A DNA stretch of 32,557 nucleotides from Ignavibacteriales bacterium (GTDB taxonomy: Bacteria; Bacteroidota; Ignavibacteria; Ignavibacteriales; Melioribacteraceae). How positions within the stretch are numbered: the stretch's first letter is position 1; the number at the start of each line of letters is the position of its first letter. The position numbers were made by a program, and so were the translations under genes. Below the pieces are notes generated by a model. That model saw nothing but the letters and a program-made list of their open reading frames with translations. It ran no database searches and had not been told where the DNA came from. Shown one piece after another: positions 23,537-30,579 of this stretch. The stretch covers positions 1-32,557 of the forward strand of contig QZJX01000011.1 in NCBI GenBank assembly GCA_003599395.1, read 5' to 3'.

Positions 23537-26119
23537 TTATAGCTCAGCAACAATAATATTTAACTTAAGAAGTGCTTCATCAATCTTATCAATATCTTTT
23601 CCTCCGGCTGTTGCCATGTGAGGTTTTCCACCGCCACCACCGCCGACAATTTTAGCAGCTTCACCAACTATTTTTCCAGCCATGATCTTCTTATCTTTAA
23701 TTAAATCATCGGTTACGACACAAACCATTTGTACTTTATCTTCAACTTGTGAAATTAAAAATCCAACGCCGGATTTCATTTTATTTCGTAATTCATCGCC
23801 CATCGATTTTAGTTCATCCATTCCGGTTACTTCTACCTTTCCTTTGAAGAGTTTTATACCGTTTATATCTTCTGGATTAGAAATGATATCGTCTATACCG
23901 CCAAGTTTTTCTTCAAGTTGAAGTTTTGCAATTTCTTTCTCAAGTTTCTTTTTTTCTTCAATCAATTCATTTATTCTGACTTCTGACTTCTGTATTCTGT
24001 CTTCTTGCTTTTTAATAAATTCTTCAACGCCGTGACCCGTAACCGCTTCAATCCTTCTTACACCACTAGCAATTGAAGATTCACTAACGATTTTAAATAA
24101 ACCAATTTGTGATGAATTTTTAACGTGAGTTCCTCCGCAGAATTCCATCGTGTAATCACCGAATTGAACAACGTTAACTTTATCTCCGTATTTATCACCA
24201 AAGAACATTAAGGCTCCCATTTTTTTTGCTTGTTCGAAGGGAGTGTCTTTGTGATGTGTCATCGGAATATTTTGAAGAAGTTTTTCGTTAACAATGTTCT
24301 CAATCCTTTCCAATTCTTCCAGGTTTACTTTTTCAAAATGAGTGAAGTCAAATCGTAATCGATCCGGACCAACATATGAACCGGATTGTTGAACATGATT
24401 ACCTAATACTTCACGAAGGGCTCGGTGTAAAAAGTGAGTCGCTGAGTGATTACGCATGATATCCCAACGGCGCGAAGAGTCAACCACTGCTTTAACTTTT
24501 TGTCCGGGTTTAAGTTCAACATTATTTTCTTTTTCTATTACATGAATAATTTTTCCCTCGAGTTTTGATAAACCAACAACGGGCAATTTTTTATCGTCTA
24601 TTTCCAAATATCCTTCGTCGTCTATTTGTCCGCCCGCTTCAACATAAAACGGTGATTTATCAAGAATAACAAGCGTATCACCATTTTGATTATTTATTCC
24701 AAGAATTTCTGCTTCCGAGATCAATTCGTCATAACCGGTAAATTGTGTGGGTTTGTTTTCGGTTAATTCGAATTGGTTTAAATCATTGATTTCAACTTTG
24801 TGTGTGCCCTGCTTATCTTTTGTTGATTTTCTTGCTCGATCTTTTTGTTGGTTCATTAATTCGTTAAATCGTTTTTCATCAACACTAAATCCTTTTTCAC
24901 GTGCCATTACCATTGTAAGATCAAGTGGGAAGCCGAATGTATCATAAAGTTTAAATGCATCATCACCGCTAATTAACTTTTCACTATTGACGTTTGTCTT
25001 TTTACTGATCTCATCAAAAAGTTCAATTCCTCTATCTAGAGTCTTGTTAAAACTTTCTTCTTCTGCCTTAATTATCTTTTTCACATTTGCTTTTTGATCT
25101 TTGAGTTCTGTGAAATAGTAACCCATGTTATTAACGACAGTATCAACAAGTTTATAAATAAATGGTTCTTTCAGATTTATATTTCTTCCGTAACGTGCAG
25201 CGCGTCTTAAAATTCTGCGAAGCACATAACCTCTTCCTTCGTTACCGGGAGTTGCGCCATCGGCGATCGCAAATGTTAATGTGCGGACATGGTCAGCGAT
25301 TACACGCATTGCGATTTGATCTTTTTCGTTTTTGTACTCTACTTTTGAAAGTTTTGCGATGGCATCAATTATTGGCGTAAAAACATCGGTATCATAATTT
25401 GAGGATTTCTTTTGAAGAACCGCGCAAACGCGTTCAAATCCCATTCCGGTATCAACATGCTTAGCGGGAAGATCATGAAGTTTTCCGTTTTCGTCACGAT
25501 TGTTTTGAATAAAAACGAGATTCCAAATTTCAATACATTTCGGATCACCGGCATTTACCCATTTGGGATTATCATAGTCATCACTAACATTTATATGAAT
25601 TTCGGAACATGGACCGCAAGGACCTGTATCTCCCATCTCCCAGAAATTATCTTTTTCATCAAACCGTAAAACATGATCTGGATTAATATCAGTTTTAGTC
25701 TTCCAAATTTTATCAGCTTCGTCATCGGTTCTGTAAACGGTTGCCCATAATCTTTCTTTTGGAAGTTTCCAAACATCGGTCAATAACTCCCAAGCCCAAA
25801 TGATTGCTTCTTCTTTGTAGTAATCGCCAAACGACCAATTTCCCAACATTTCAAAAAATGTATGATGATAAGTATCGTAACCTACCTCTTCTAAATCATT
25901 ATGTTTACCGCTTACTCGAATACACTTTTGAGTATCGGCCGCACGTTTATATTCTCGAGAACCGGTTCCAAGAAACACATCTTTAAATTGATTCATTCCG
26001 GCATTTGTAAATAATAAAGTCGGGTCGCCATGCGGAACTACGGGTGCGCTGTCAACAATTCTATGTTCTTTTTCTTTGAAGAAATCTAAAAATGATTGTC
26101 TAATTTCCTTCGAAGTCAT
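23537..26119 (-). CDS. alaS: Alanyl-tRNA synthetase
   Basis: An 860-aa class II synthetase that charges tRNA-Ala and edits mischarged Ser and Gly. The N-terminal catalytic domain starts with IRQSFLDFFKEKEHRIV and VPHGDPTLLFTNAGMNQFKDVFLG, the usual opening. The editing domain carries HSATHFLH and CGGTHV, the zinc-binding His/Cys set. A coiled-coil region (about 710-750) and a C-Ala domain ending with GGGGGGKPHMATAGGKD follow. The length fits the family. A TATATTTG element lies 30 nt upstream and a hairpin follows the stop. It is divergent from the sigma-factor gene across a 346-nt gap. Confidence 0.97.
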   Translation of the reverse strand: MTSKEIRQSFLDFFKEKEHRIVDSAPVVPHGDPTLLFTNAGMNQFKDVFLGTGSREYKRAADTQKCIRVSGKHNDLEEVGYDTYHHTFFEMLGNWSFGDYYKEEAIIWAWELLTDVWKLPKERLWATVYRTDDEADKIWKTKTDINPDHVLRFDEKDNFWEMGDTGPCGPCSEIHINVSDDYDNPKWVNAGDPKCIEIWNLVFIQNNRDENGKLHDLPAKHVDTGMGFERVCAVLQKKSSNYDTDVFTPIIDAIAKLSKVEYKNEKDQIAMRVIADHVRTLTFAIADGATPGNEGRGYVLRRILRRAARYGRNINLKEPFIYKLVDTVVNNMGYYFTELKDQKANVKKIIKAEEESFNKTLDRGIELFDEISKKTNVNSEKLISGDDAFKLYDTFGFPLDLTMVMAREKGFSVDEKRFNELMNQQKDRARKSTKDKQGTHKVEINDLNQFELTENKPTQFTGYDELISEAEILGINNQNGDTLVILDKSPFYVEAGGQIDDEGYLEIDDKKLPVVGLSKLEGKIIHVIEKENNVELKPGQKVKAVVDSSRRWDIMRNHSATHFLHRALREVLGNHVQQSGSYVGPDRLRFDFTHFEKVNLEELERIENIVNEKLLQNIPMTHHKDTPFEQAKKMGALMFFGDKYGDKVNVVQFGDYTMEFCGGTHVKNSSQIGLFKIVSESSIASGVRRIEAVTGHGVEEFIKKQEDRIQKSEVRINELIEEKKKLEKEIAKLQLEEKLGGIDDIISNPEDINGIKLFKGKVEVTGMDELKSMGDELRNKMKSGVGFLISQVEDKVQMVCVVTDDLIKDKKIMAGKIVGEAAKIVGGGGGGKPHMATAGGKDIDKIDEALLKLNIIVAEL

Positions 26120-26148
26120 TCAAGTAAATCCTGTTTTTATTGAGAGGT

Positions 26149-26156
26149 CAAATATA
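26149..26156 (-). promoter_or_regulatory. Candidate -7 element of alaS
   Basis: TATATTTG on the minus strand, the same 8-mer as at glyS. It lies 29 nt before the alaS ATG, with TTC 19 nt upstream as a weak -33 box. Confidence 0.42.
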
Positions 26157-26200
26157 AGAAAAAGGTTCATAAGACGAATATTTGTAAATACCTGCATTAT

Positions 26201-26210
26201 TCACATGTGA
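26201..26210. repeat. Perfect 10-bp palindrome in the alaS-sigma gap
   Basis: TCACATGTGA is a perfect palindrome, flanked by the direct repeat GTAAATAC at 26184-26191 and 26211-26218. It could be a protein-binding site upstream of alaS. No second copy was noticed in the window. Confidence 0.3.
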
Positions 26211-26243
26211 GTAAATACTTTTAGATATACAATAAATAAATAC

Positions 26244-26289
26244 GTTGAATAATTTTTTTTGTTCAACAAATTCATTTTTTTTATAATGT
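26244..26289 (+). promoter_or_regulatory. Inverted repeat and second promoter candidate before the sigma gene
   Basis: GTTGAA (26244-26249) and TTCAAC (26262-26267) form an inverted repeat. It covers a TTG (26259-26261) that is followed after 20 nt by TATAATGT (26282-26289). This spacing equals that of the better promoters here, although the -7 box is closer to TATAAT than to TAnnTTTG. A transcript from it would carry a leader of about 170 nt. Confidence 0.3.
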
Positions 26290-26326
26290 TTAACATCATG
26301 GAAAATAAAAAAAAACAACAAATTGG

Positions 26327-26359
26327 AATAATAGACCAGCTAACTCTATTATTGAGTTA
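26327..26359 (+). repeat. Two overlapping, mutually exclusive inverted repeats
   Basis: AATAATAGA (26327-26335) pairs perfectly with TCTATTATT (26345-26353). TAACTC (26341-26346) pairs perfectly with GAGTTA (26354-26359). The two stems share bases and cannot form together. The downstream hairpin is not followed by a T-run, so it is not a normal terminator. A 20-codon ORF (26298-26360) runs through both and ends at the second stem. Function unknown. Confidence 0.35.
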
Positions 26360-26403
26360 ATATACATCCTTTTAGACATTACTTTTAATAACTGATGTAA
26401 CTA

Positions 26404-26434
26404 TTGCTTTTTTAATGACTTAGTCTTACTTTTG
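26404..26434 (+). promoter_or_regulatory. Bacteroidota-type promoter of the ECF sigma gene
   Basis: TTG (26404-26406), a 20-nt spacer and TACTTTTG (26427-26434) match TTG-N20-TAnnTTTG exactly. The transcript would start near 26440, about 26 nt before the proposed TTG start codon. Confidence 0.55.
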
Positions 26435-26465
26435 AACTGTTCTCCAATCAATTAACGGCGCATCT

Positions 26466-27050
26466 TTGACTAAATACGCAGAGCTGACAGATTTAGAGTT
26501 AATGCAGAGAATTGCCAAGTATGATTCTCGCGCTTTAGAAGAATTATACGAACGTTATTGCGATTTGCTTTATACGCTGATAAAAAAAATTGCTCCCGAC
26601 GAACTTACCGCCGAAACCATTCTAGTTGAAATTTTTGCAATCATATGGAAGAACATTGAAAAATTCGATTTTGAAACCGGCAATGTTTACACATGGATTG
26701 TTTCTCTAGCTAGAAACCGTGCAGTGGAATCTTTAAGACGAAGCCGTGATTCATCTTCAACATTAGATTTTTACGATGACGAATTCGAAAGTCTTTATAT
26801 TATTCCTTACTTAGCTCGCGATATAGATACGCTCGACGCAAAAACAGCTTTTAAAGTAAAAGATAAAGTTGAAAAAGCTTTGGCTAGGTTAACCGACGCT
26901 CAAAAGTATGTTATTCATCTTGCTTATTATGATGGTTATACTTTGGATGAAATTGCGGATAAACTAAATATACCGGTAGAAACGGTTCGAACAAAAATTC
27001 TAACAGCCATGCACAGTTTGCGCGATAATTTATTACAGGGACAGACATAA
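26466..27050 (+). CDS. ECF-type RNA polymerase sigma factor (SigK-like)
   Basis: A 194-aa sigma-70-family factor with only regions 2 and 4. Region 2 (about 10-85) contains ALEELYERYCDLLYTLIKKI and FETGNVYTWIVSLARNRAVESLRR. Region 4 (about 130-188) contains LTDAQKYVIHLAYYDGYTLDEIADKL and the helix-turn-helix VETVRTKI. It directs RNA polymerase to stress or envelope genes and should be held by the anti-sigma protein encoded next, whose ATG overlaps its stop by one base. No ATG fits the N-terminus: an in-frame stop lies at 26433-26435, and TTG at 26466 is the first usable start codon. The first in-frame ATG, at 26502, would remove part of region 2. Confidence 0.9.
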   Translation: MTKYAELTDLELMQRIAKYDSRALEELYERYCDLLYTLIKKIAPDELTAETILVEIFAIIWKNIEKFDFETGNVYTWIVSLARNRAVESLRRSRDSSSTLDFYDDEFESLYIIPYLARDIDTLDAKTAFKVKDKVEKALARLTDAQKYVIHLAYYDGYTLDEIADKLNIPVETVRTKILTAMHSLRDNLLQGQT

Positions 27051-28135
27051 TGGCAGCTAACGCAATACATGAAATGATTAGTGCGTATGCCGCCGGGTGT
27101 ATGGATAAGAAGAATTTTAAAACCTTCCGAGAATATATGTACGAAGGCGGTGAGCTTCCGGTAGGTGAACTAGGTGAACTCCAAAATGTAATTTCATTAC
27201 TGCCGGTGATTTTAGAATTAGAAAAACCTAATCCCGCTATTAAAGACAAGGTTGCTAAAAAGTTAATAAGTCTTCAAGATGAGATAAAAGAAAAGATTCG
27301 TGTTACAAAACAAAGTACAAAGACAAGTGCAAAAACTGTTGTTAGAAGTTTAGAGCCTGAAGATGAAGATGAACTTAATTTATCAACCACCAATGATGAA
27401 ACTAGACAAACCAGCTTTGATGAAGTACCGCCTCCACAACCGTTATCACCGCCGACAAGAGGTACGGAATTTTATGAGAGTGCAAAAAGAGTTAATCCAC
27501 CTCCTCCTACATCAGTTTATGAATTACCACCAAGATCTCTTAAAGATATTGAAACCGATAATTCTTCCGGTAAAATTAAAGCATTATGGATTGCACTTGG
27601 TCTAAGTTTCTTAATTTTGCTTGGAACTATAATCATATTTCAATTTTCTTCAAAAGATTATGATTCACAATTTGCAGCTCTTGAAAGCAGAATAAACTCA
27701 CTTCAACAAGAAGTTCAATCAACAAGAGATCTTGTTAACAGATTTGACGAATTGATTGAATTTATGAATTATAAAGACATTCAAATTATTCAATTATCTC
27801 CCGTGGATAACAACACAAGCGGCTACGGTAAATTGATGCTTTCTTTTACTCATCGCGAAGGTTTACTTGAATTATCAGAAATGCCGACATTGGGCACAGA
27901 TCAAGCATTTCAAATTTGGTTAATCAGCGACGGAAGATCATACTCAGTCGGAAGTTATGTGCCAAGCCGGGCGCAGAAATATATCCCTATTAAAGACATT
28001 CCGTATTTACCGAAAAATCAAGTTGAACTTGTAAGAGTTACTATAGAACCTTTGACCGGATCGGAATTACCGCAAGGTCCTGCAGTATTATTCGGAAGTG
28101 TTAATGCTTCTGCCACTACTCCCGCTAGACGTTGA
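27050..28135 (+). CDS. RskA-like transmembrane anti-sigma factor
   Basis: A 361-aa single-pass membrane protein. A cytoplasmic N-terminal anti-sigma segment (HEMISAYAAGCMD, about 6-19, then helices to about 85) is followed by an acidic and Pro-rich linker (about 100-165). A membrane helix (178-198) and a coiled coil (about 203-240) follow, and the extracytoplasmic RskA_C domain (about 240-361) contains KLMLSFTHREGLLELSEMP and FQIWLISDGRSYSVGSYVP. It would bind the sigma factor until a signal outside triggers its release or proteolysis. The one-base overlap with the sigma gene indicates coupled translation. Its last 48 nt overlap the convergent membrane-protein gene. Confidence 0.87.
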   Translation: MAANAIHEMISAYAAGCMDKKNFKTFREYMYEGGELPVGELGELQNVISLLPVILELEKPNPAIKDKVAKKLISLQDEIKEKIRVTKQSTKTSAKTVVRSLEPEDEDELNLSTTNDETRQTSFDEVPPPQPLSPPTRGTEFYESAKRVNPPPPTSVYELPPRSLKDIETDNSSGKIKALWIALGLSFLILLGTIIIFQFSSKDYDSQFAALESRINSLQQEVQSTRDLVNRFDELIEFMNYKDIQIIQLSPVDNNTSGYGKLMLSFTHREGLLELSEMPTLGTDQAFQIWLISDGRSYSVGSYVPSRAQKYIPIKDIPYLPKNQVELVRVTIEPLTGSELPQGPAVLFGSVNASATTPARR

Positions 28136-28633
28136 GTTTTTTGGTTTGTAAAGAATTAAAACCAATCCAAACAAAATCATAAACAGAGGCCAGTAATCGA
28201 ATATGATAAGTGTAACTCGATGGGCGAATTGAACAATTCTGTTGTCAAACATTAGTATTGCTATCAATGAAAGTACCATAAAAAATAACGCAGAAACAAG
28301 AATCGGGAATTCAGATAGATTTTCTAAATACACTACAAATAAACCGGCACCTATTACAAATAATATACTCGGTAAAATTATATTGTAGTAATTCAGAATC
28401 TCATAATTTTCTATTACATACAATATTATTCCAATATTTAAAAACACAGTAGCAAAAAACAGTTTGCCTCTATTACCGGATTTAAATAAAGTGATTATTG
28501 TTATTAACCCATAAAACATAAATAGGAATGCAAAACCTTTTAAGAAAGATGTGTTTGTCAAACCGACAAAGTTCAAGAAGATAAAAATTCCCGCAAAAAA
28601 TAAAGTTGAACCAATTGCTAAATAATTATTCAT
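28088..28633 (-). CDS. Hypothetical multi-pass membrane protein downstream of PspC gene
   Basis: A 181-aa protein with about six hydrophobic helices (near 5-23, 30-50, 56-75, 82-102, 108-126 and 138-160) and a Ser/Gly-rich tail SSGSSGRS. It resembles the membrane part of LiaF/DUF5668-type proteins often found beside PspC genes, but no defining motif is present, so the family is uncertain. It starts 8 nt inside the PspC gene, so the two are translated together. Its 3' end overlaps the anti-sigma gene tail to tail by 48 nt. A role in envelope stress response is inferred from these neighbours. Confidence 0.7.
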   Translation of the reverse strand: MNNYLAIGSTLFFAGIFIFLNFVGLTNTSFLKGFAFLFMFYGLITIITLFKSGNRGKLFFATVFLNIGIILYVIENYEILNYYNIILPSILFVIGAGLFVVYLENLSEFPILVSALFFMVLSLIAILMFDNRIVQFAHRVTLIIFDYWPLFMILFGLVLILYKPKNSTSSGSSGRSINTSE

Positions 28634-29315
28634 TAGCTAATACCTCGGTTTCTTCTCTTGGGATAAAATAACCAATAAATAAATAGAACAATAAAACTAA
28701 TCCTAATGTAAAAAATGTTAGCAACATGCAAATTATTCTGATCAATGTTACATCAACGTTTAAATAATTTGCTAAACCTGAACAAATACCCAGTAATCTT
28801 CTCTGTTTAACTGATCTTAAAAATCTCCTTTCAATTTTTTCATTTTCATCTCTGGAACTTTGTTTACCCTTCAAAAGAATCAAGATTCCGAGTAATAGCA
28901 AAACAAAAGAAAGAAAAATATTACTTCTTAAATCAATAGATTCAATAAAACGAAATATACCTATGACCGGAAGCCAATAGTAAACACCAACCCCGATCAA
29001 CATAAAGCCAAATAATTTTGCTGAACTAATATCTTGAAAATTACTATTACCTTTTTGTGTTGGATGTTTGGGAATTAAAAATGCACAAATGATATAAGCA
29101 ATAATTCCCCAACCACCAAGAATGGCGGTTAAAATAAAAATGAATCTCACTAAAAGAGGATGGATGTTCATATACTCAGCGATACCACCGGAGATACCGA
29201 GAAGCACAAAGTTATATGGTGAGCGATAAAGTCTTTTTTGTGAAGGGATTAATTGTTGATCGGAATATTGATTATCATTTTCTTCGTTTTCTATTTTCTT
29301 TTCTTGTTCATTCAT
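28626..29315 (-). CDS. Membrane protein with two PspC domains
   Basis: A 229-aa membrane protein carrying two copies of the PspC domain. Copy 1 (about 29-90) has LYRSPYNFVLLGISGGIAEYMN and IIAYIICAFLIPK. Copy 2 (about 165-225) has FLRSVKQRRLLGICSGLANYLN and LFYLFIGYFIPREE. Two helices (about 100-148) lie between. PspC proteins act in the phage-shock or envelope-stress response, as sensors or regulators. The N-terminal 25 residues are charged and cytoplasmic. It is transcribed with the downstream membrane gene (8-nt overlap) and starts 18 nt after the cyclo-ligase gene. The duplicated PspC arrangement is seen in Bacteroidota. Confidence 0.9.
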   Translation of the reverse strand: MNEQEKKIENEENDNQYSDQQLIPSQKRLYRSPYNFVLLGISGGIAEYMNIHPLLVRFIFILTAILGGWGIIAYIICAFLIPKHPTQKGNSNFQDISSAKLFGFMLIGVGVYYWLPVIGIFRFIESIDLRSNIFLSFVLLLLGILILLKGKQSSRDENEKIERRFLRSVKQRRLLGICSGLANYLNVDVTLIRIICMLLTFFTLGLVLLFYLFIGYFIPREETEVLANE

Positions 29316-29333
29316 TAAAGAATAAGATGAGAA

Positions 29334-29930
29334 TTAAGAATCAAATTTTCTAGAACTTTCTCTAGTGTTGATTGTTCTGATTTCAGTTACAATTTTATCC
29401 ACACGAGCATCATGAAAATGAGATTCAATATAATCGAAAATTTGAAATTCATATGCGAGAACAATTTTTGGTGCAAATGTTTTCTTGAGAAGTTTATCAT
29501 AATAACCGCCTCCGTAACCAACACGTTGACCCGAAACCGAAATTGCAAGTGCAGGAACAATTACTAAATCGATATCACTCATGTCCTCGTCGATTCCGAC
29601 GTGAGGTTCAAGATAACCTTCGTTGTTCTTTACCAAATATTCCCAACCCATAAAATTAAACCGGTTGAATGTCTTGGTTCTCTTGTTGAGTTTAGGGATA
29701 ACAATAACTTTACCCCAGCCTTCCATGTAGTTGATTAATTTTTTTGTATCAACTTCGCCCGGTCTGCTGGCAATATAGCAATGAACTGTTTGAGCATGAA
29801 CGAATTCATCTAATGTAGAAAGACGCTGAATTATTCTTTCTGTTTTTTGTGAGATATCAACCGAAGTTAATTCAGTTCGTCTTTGTACTACAAGTTTCCT
29901 TGCTTCGGATTTTGGGATAAGTGTTTTCAC
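29334..29930 (-). CDS. 5-formyltetrahydrofolate cyclo-ligase
   Basis: An enzyme of about 198 aa that converts 5-formyl-THF to 5,10-methenyl-THF with ATP. It opens with SEARKLVVQRR, the basic substrate-binding helix of the family. Further on are YIASRPGEVDT, VIVPALAISVSGQRVGYGGGYYDKLL (glycine-rich ATP loop, cited as a region near the last third) and VDKIVTEI near the end. I prefer the GTG at 29930, which starts MKTLIPKSEARK and fits the family's N-terminus. An in-frame TTG at 29963 would add 11 residues (209 aa). Neither start has a good ribosome binding site. The PspC gene follows after 18 nt. Confidence 0.9.
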   Translation of the reverse strand: MKTLIPKSEARKLVVQRRTELTSVDISQKTERIIQRLSTLDEFVHAQTVHCYIASRPGEVDTKKLINYMEGWGKVIVIPKLNKRTKTFNRFNFMGWEYLVKNNEGYLEPHVGIDEDMSDIDLVIVPALAISVSGQRVGYGGGYYDKLLKKTFAPKIVLAYEFQIFDYIESHFHDARVDKIVTEIRTINTRESSRKFDS

Positions 29931-30102
29931 ATTTCCAAATAAGTTATTGTTAATTGCAATCAATATAAAAATTAAGTTTCTCTTTAGAAAGGGAAACTGA
30001 TTTGATTCTAAATGTTATTTTTGAGAAAGAAAATGGGTTTTCTGTTGTGTAATTTCAGAAAAGGAAATTTTATAATTATTCGAAACAATTCTGAGGTAAA
30101 AG

Positions 30103-30543
30103 ATGAAGGACAAATTTTTACAAGAAGCTTTGAATGAGGCAAAGAAAGGTTATGAAGAAGGCGGCATTCCGATCGGTTCGGTTTTGGTAATTGATGGAAA
30201 AATAGTCGGTAGGGGACACAATCAAAGAGTTCAAAAGGGAAGTGCAATCCTTCATGCAGAAATGGATTGTTTTGAAAACGCCGGAAGATTAAAAGCAAAA
30301 GATTATCAAAGAGCCGTTTTATATTCAACATTATCACCATGCGATATGTGCAGCGGCACAGCATTGTTATACAAAATTCCAAAGATTGTCGTTGGTGAGA
30401 ATAAAACTTTTAAAGGACCGGAAGACTATGTCCGTTCATGCGGTGTTGAAGTCGAAGTTGTAAACGATCCGGACTGCATTGCCTTAATGGAAAAGTTTAT
30501 TCAAGAAAATCCTGAATTATGGAATGAAGATATTGGTGAGTGA
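30103..30543 (+). CDS. Cytosine deaminase, yeast FCY1-like nucleoside deaminase
   Basis: A 146-aa zinc deaminase of the cytidine deaminase-like superfamily. The zinc and catalytic set is H51 and E53 in HAEMD and C80, C83 in SPCDMC. Similarity to yeast cytosine deaminase runs over the whole length: GYEEGGIPIGS, GRGHNQRVQKGSA, TLSPCDMCSGT, PKIVVGENKTF and the C-terminal WNEDIGE all have close counterparts in FCY1 as I remember it. This makes free cytosine to uracil the most likely reaction; other bases remain possible. It stands between two convergent or divergent neighbours and has TGAGG before its ATG. A TATTTTTG lies at 30016-30023 as a weak promoter hint. Confidence 0.87.
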   Translation: MKDKFLQEALNEAKKGYEEGGIPIGSVLVIDGKIVGRGHNQRVQKGSAILHAEMDCFENAGRLKAKDYQRAVLYSTLSPCDMCSGTALLYKIPKIVVGENKTFKGPEDYVRSCGVEVEVVNDPDCIALMEKFIQENPELWNEDIGE

Positions 30544-30579
30544 AATAAATTAGTATTGATGAATACTTTATCATAGTAA

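Noticed and set aside
23965-24005. TTCTGAC/TTCTG repeats that resemble operator half-sites
   Set aside because: They lie inside alaS, encode part of its coiled-coil region and lack the N8 palindrome spacing.
26911-27249. 112-aa minus-strand frame across the sigma/anti-sigma junction
   Set aside because: It is antisense to two coupled genes with recognisable domains and shows none itself.
30008-30382. 124-aa minus-strand frame over the cytosine deaminase
   Set aside because: The deaminase frame has a full zinc motif and family-wide similarity; the antisense frame is a low-complexity shadow.
30552-30567. Small hairpin AGTATT-GATG-AATACT between the convergent deaminase and GNAT-like genes
   Set aside because: The stem is only 6 A/T-rich bp and no T-run follows, so I cannot call it a terminator.
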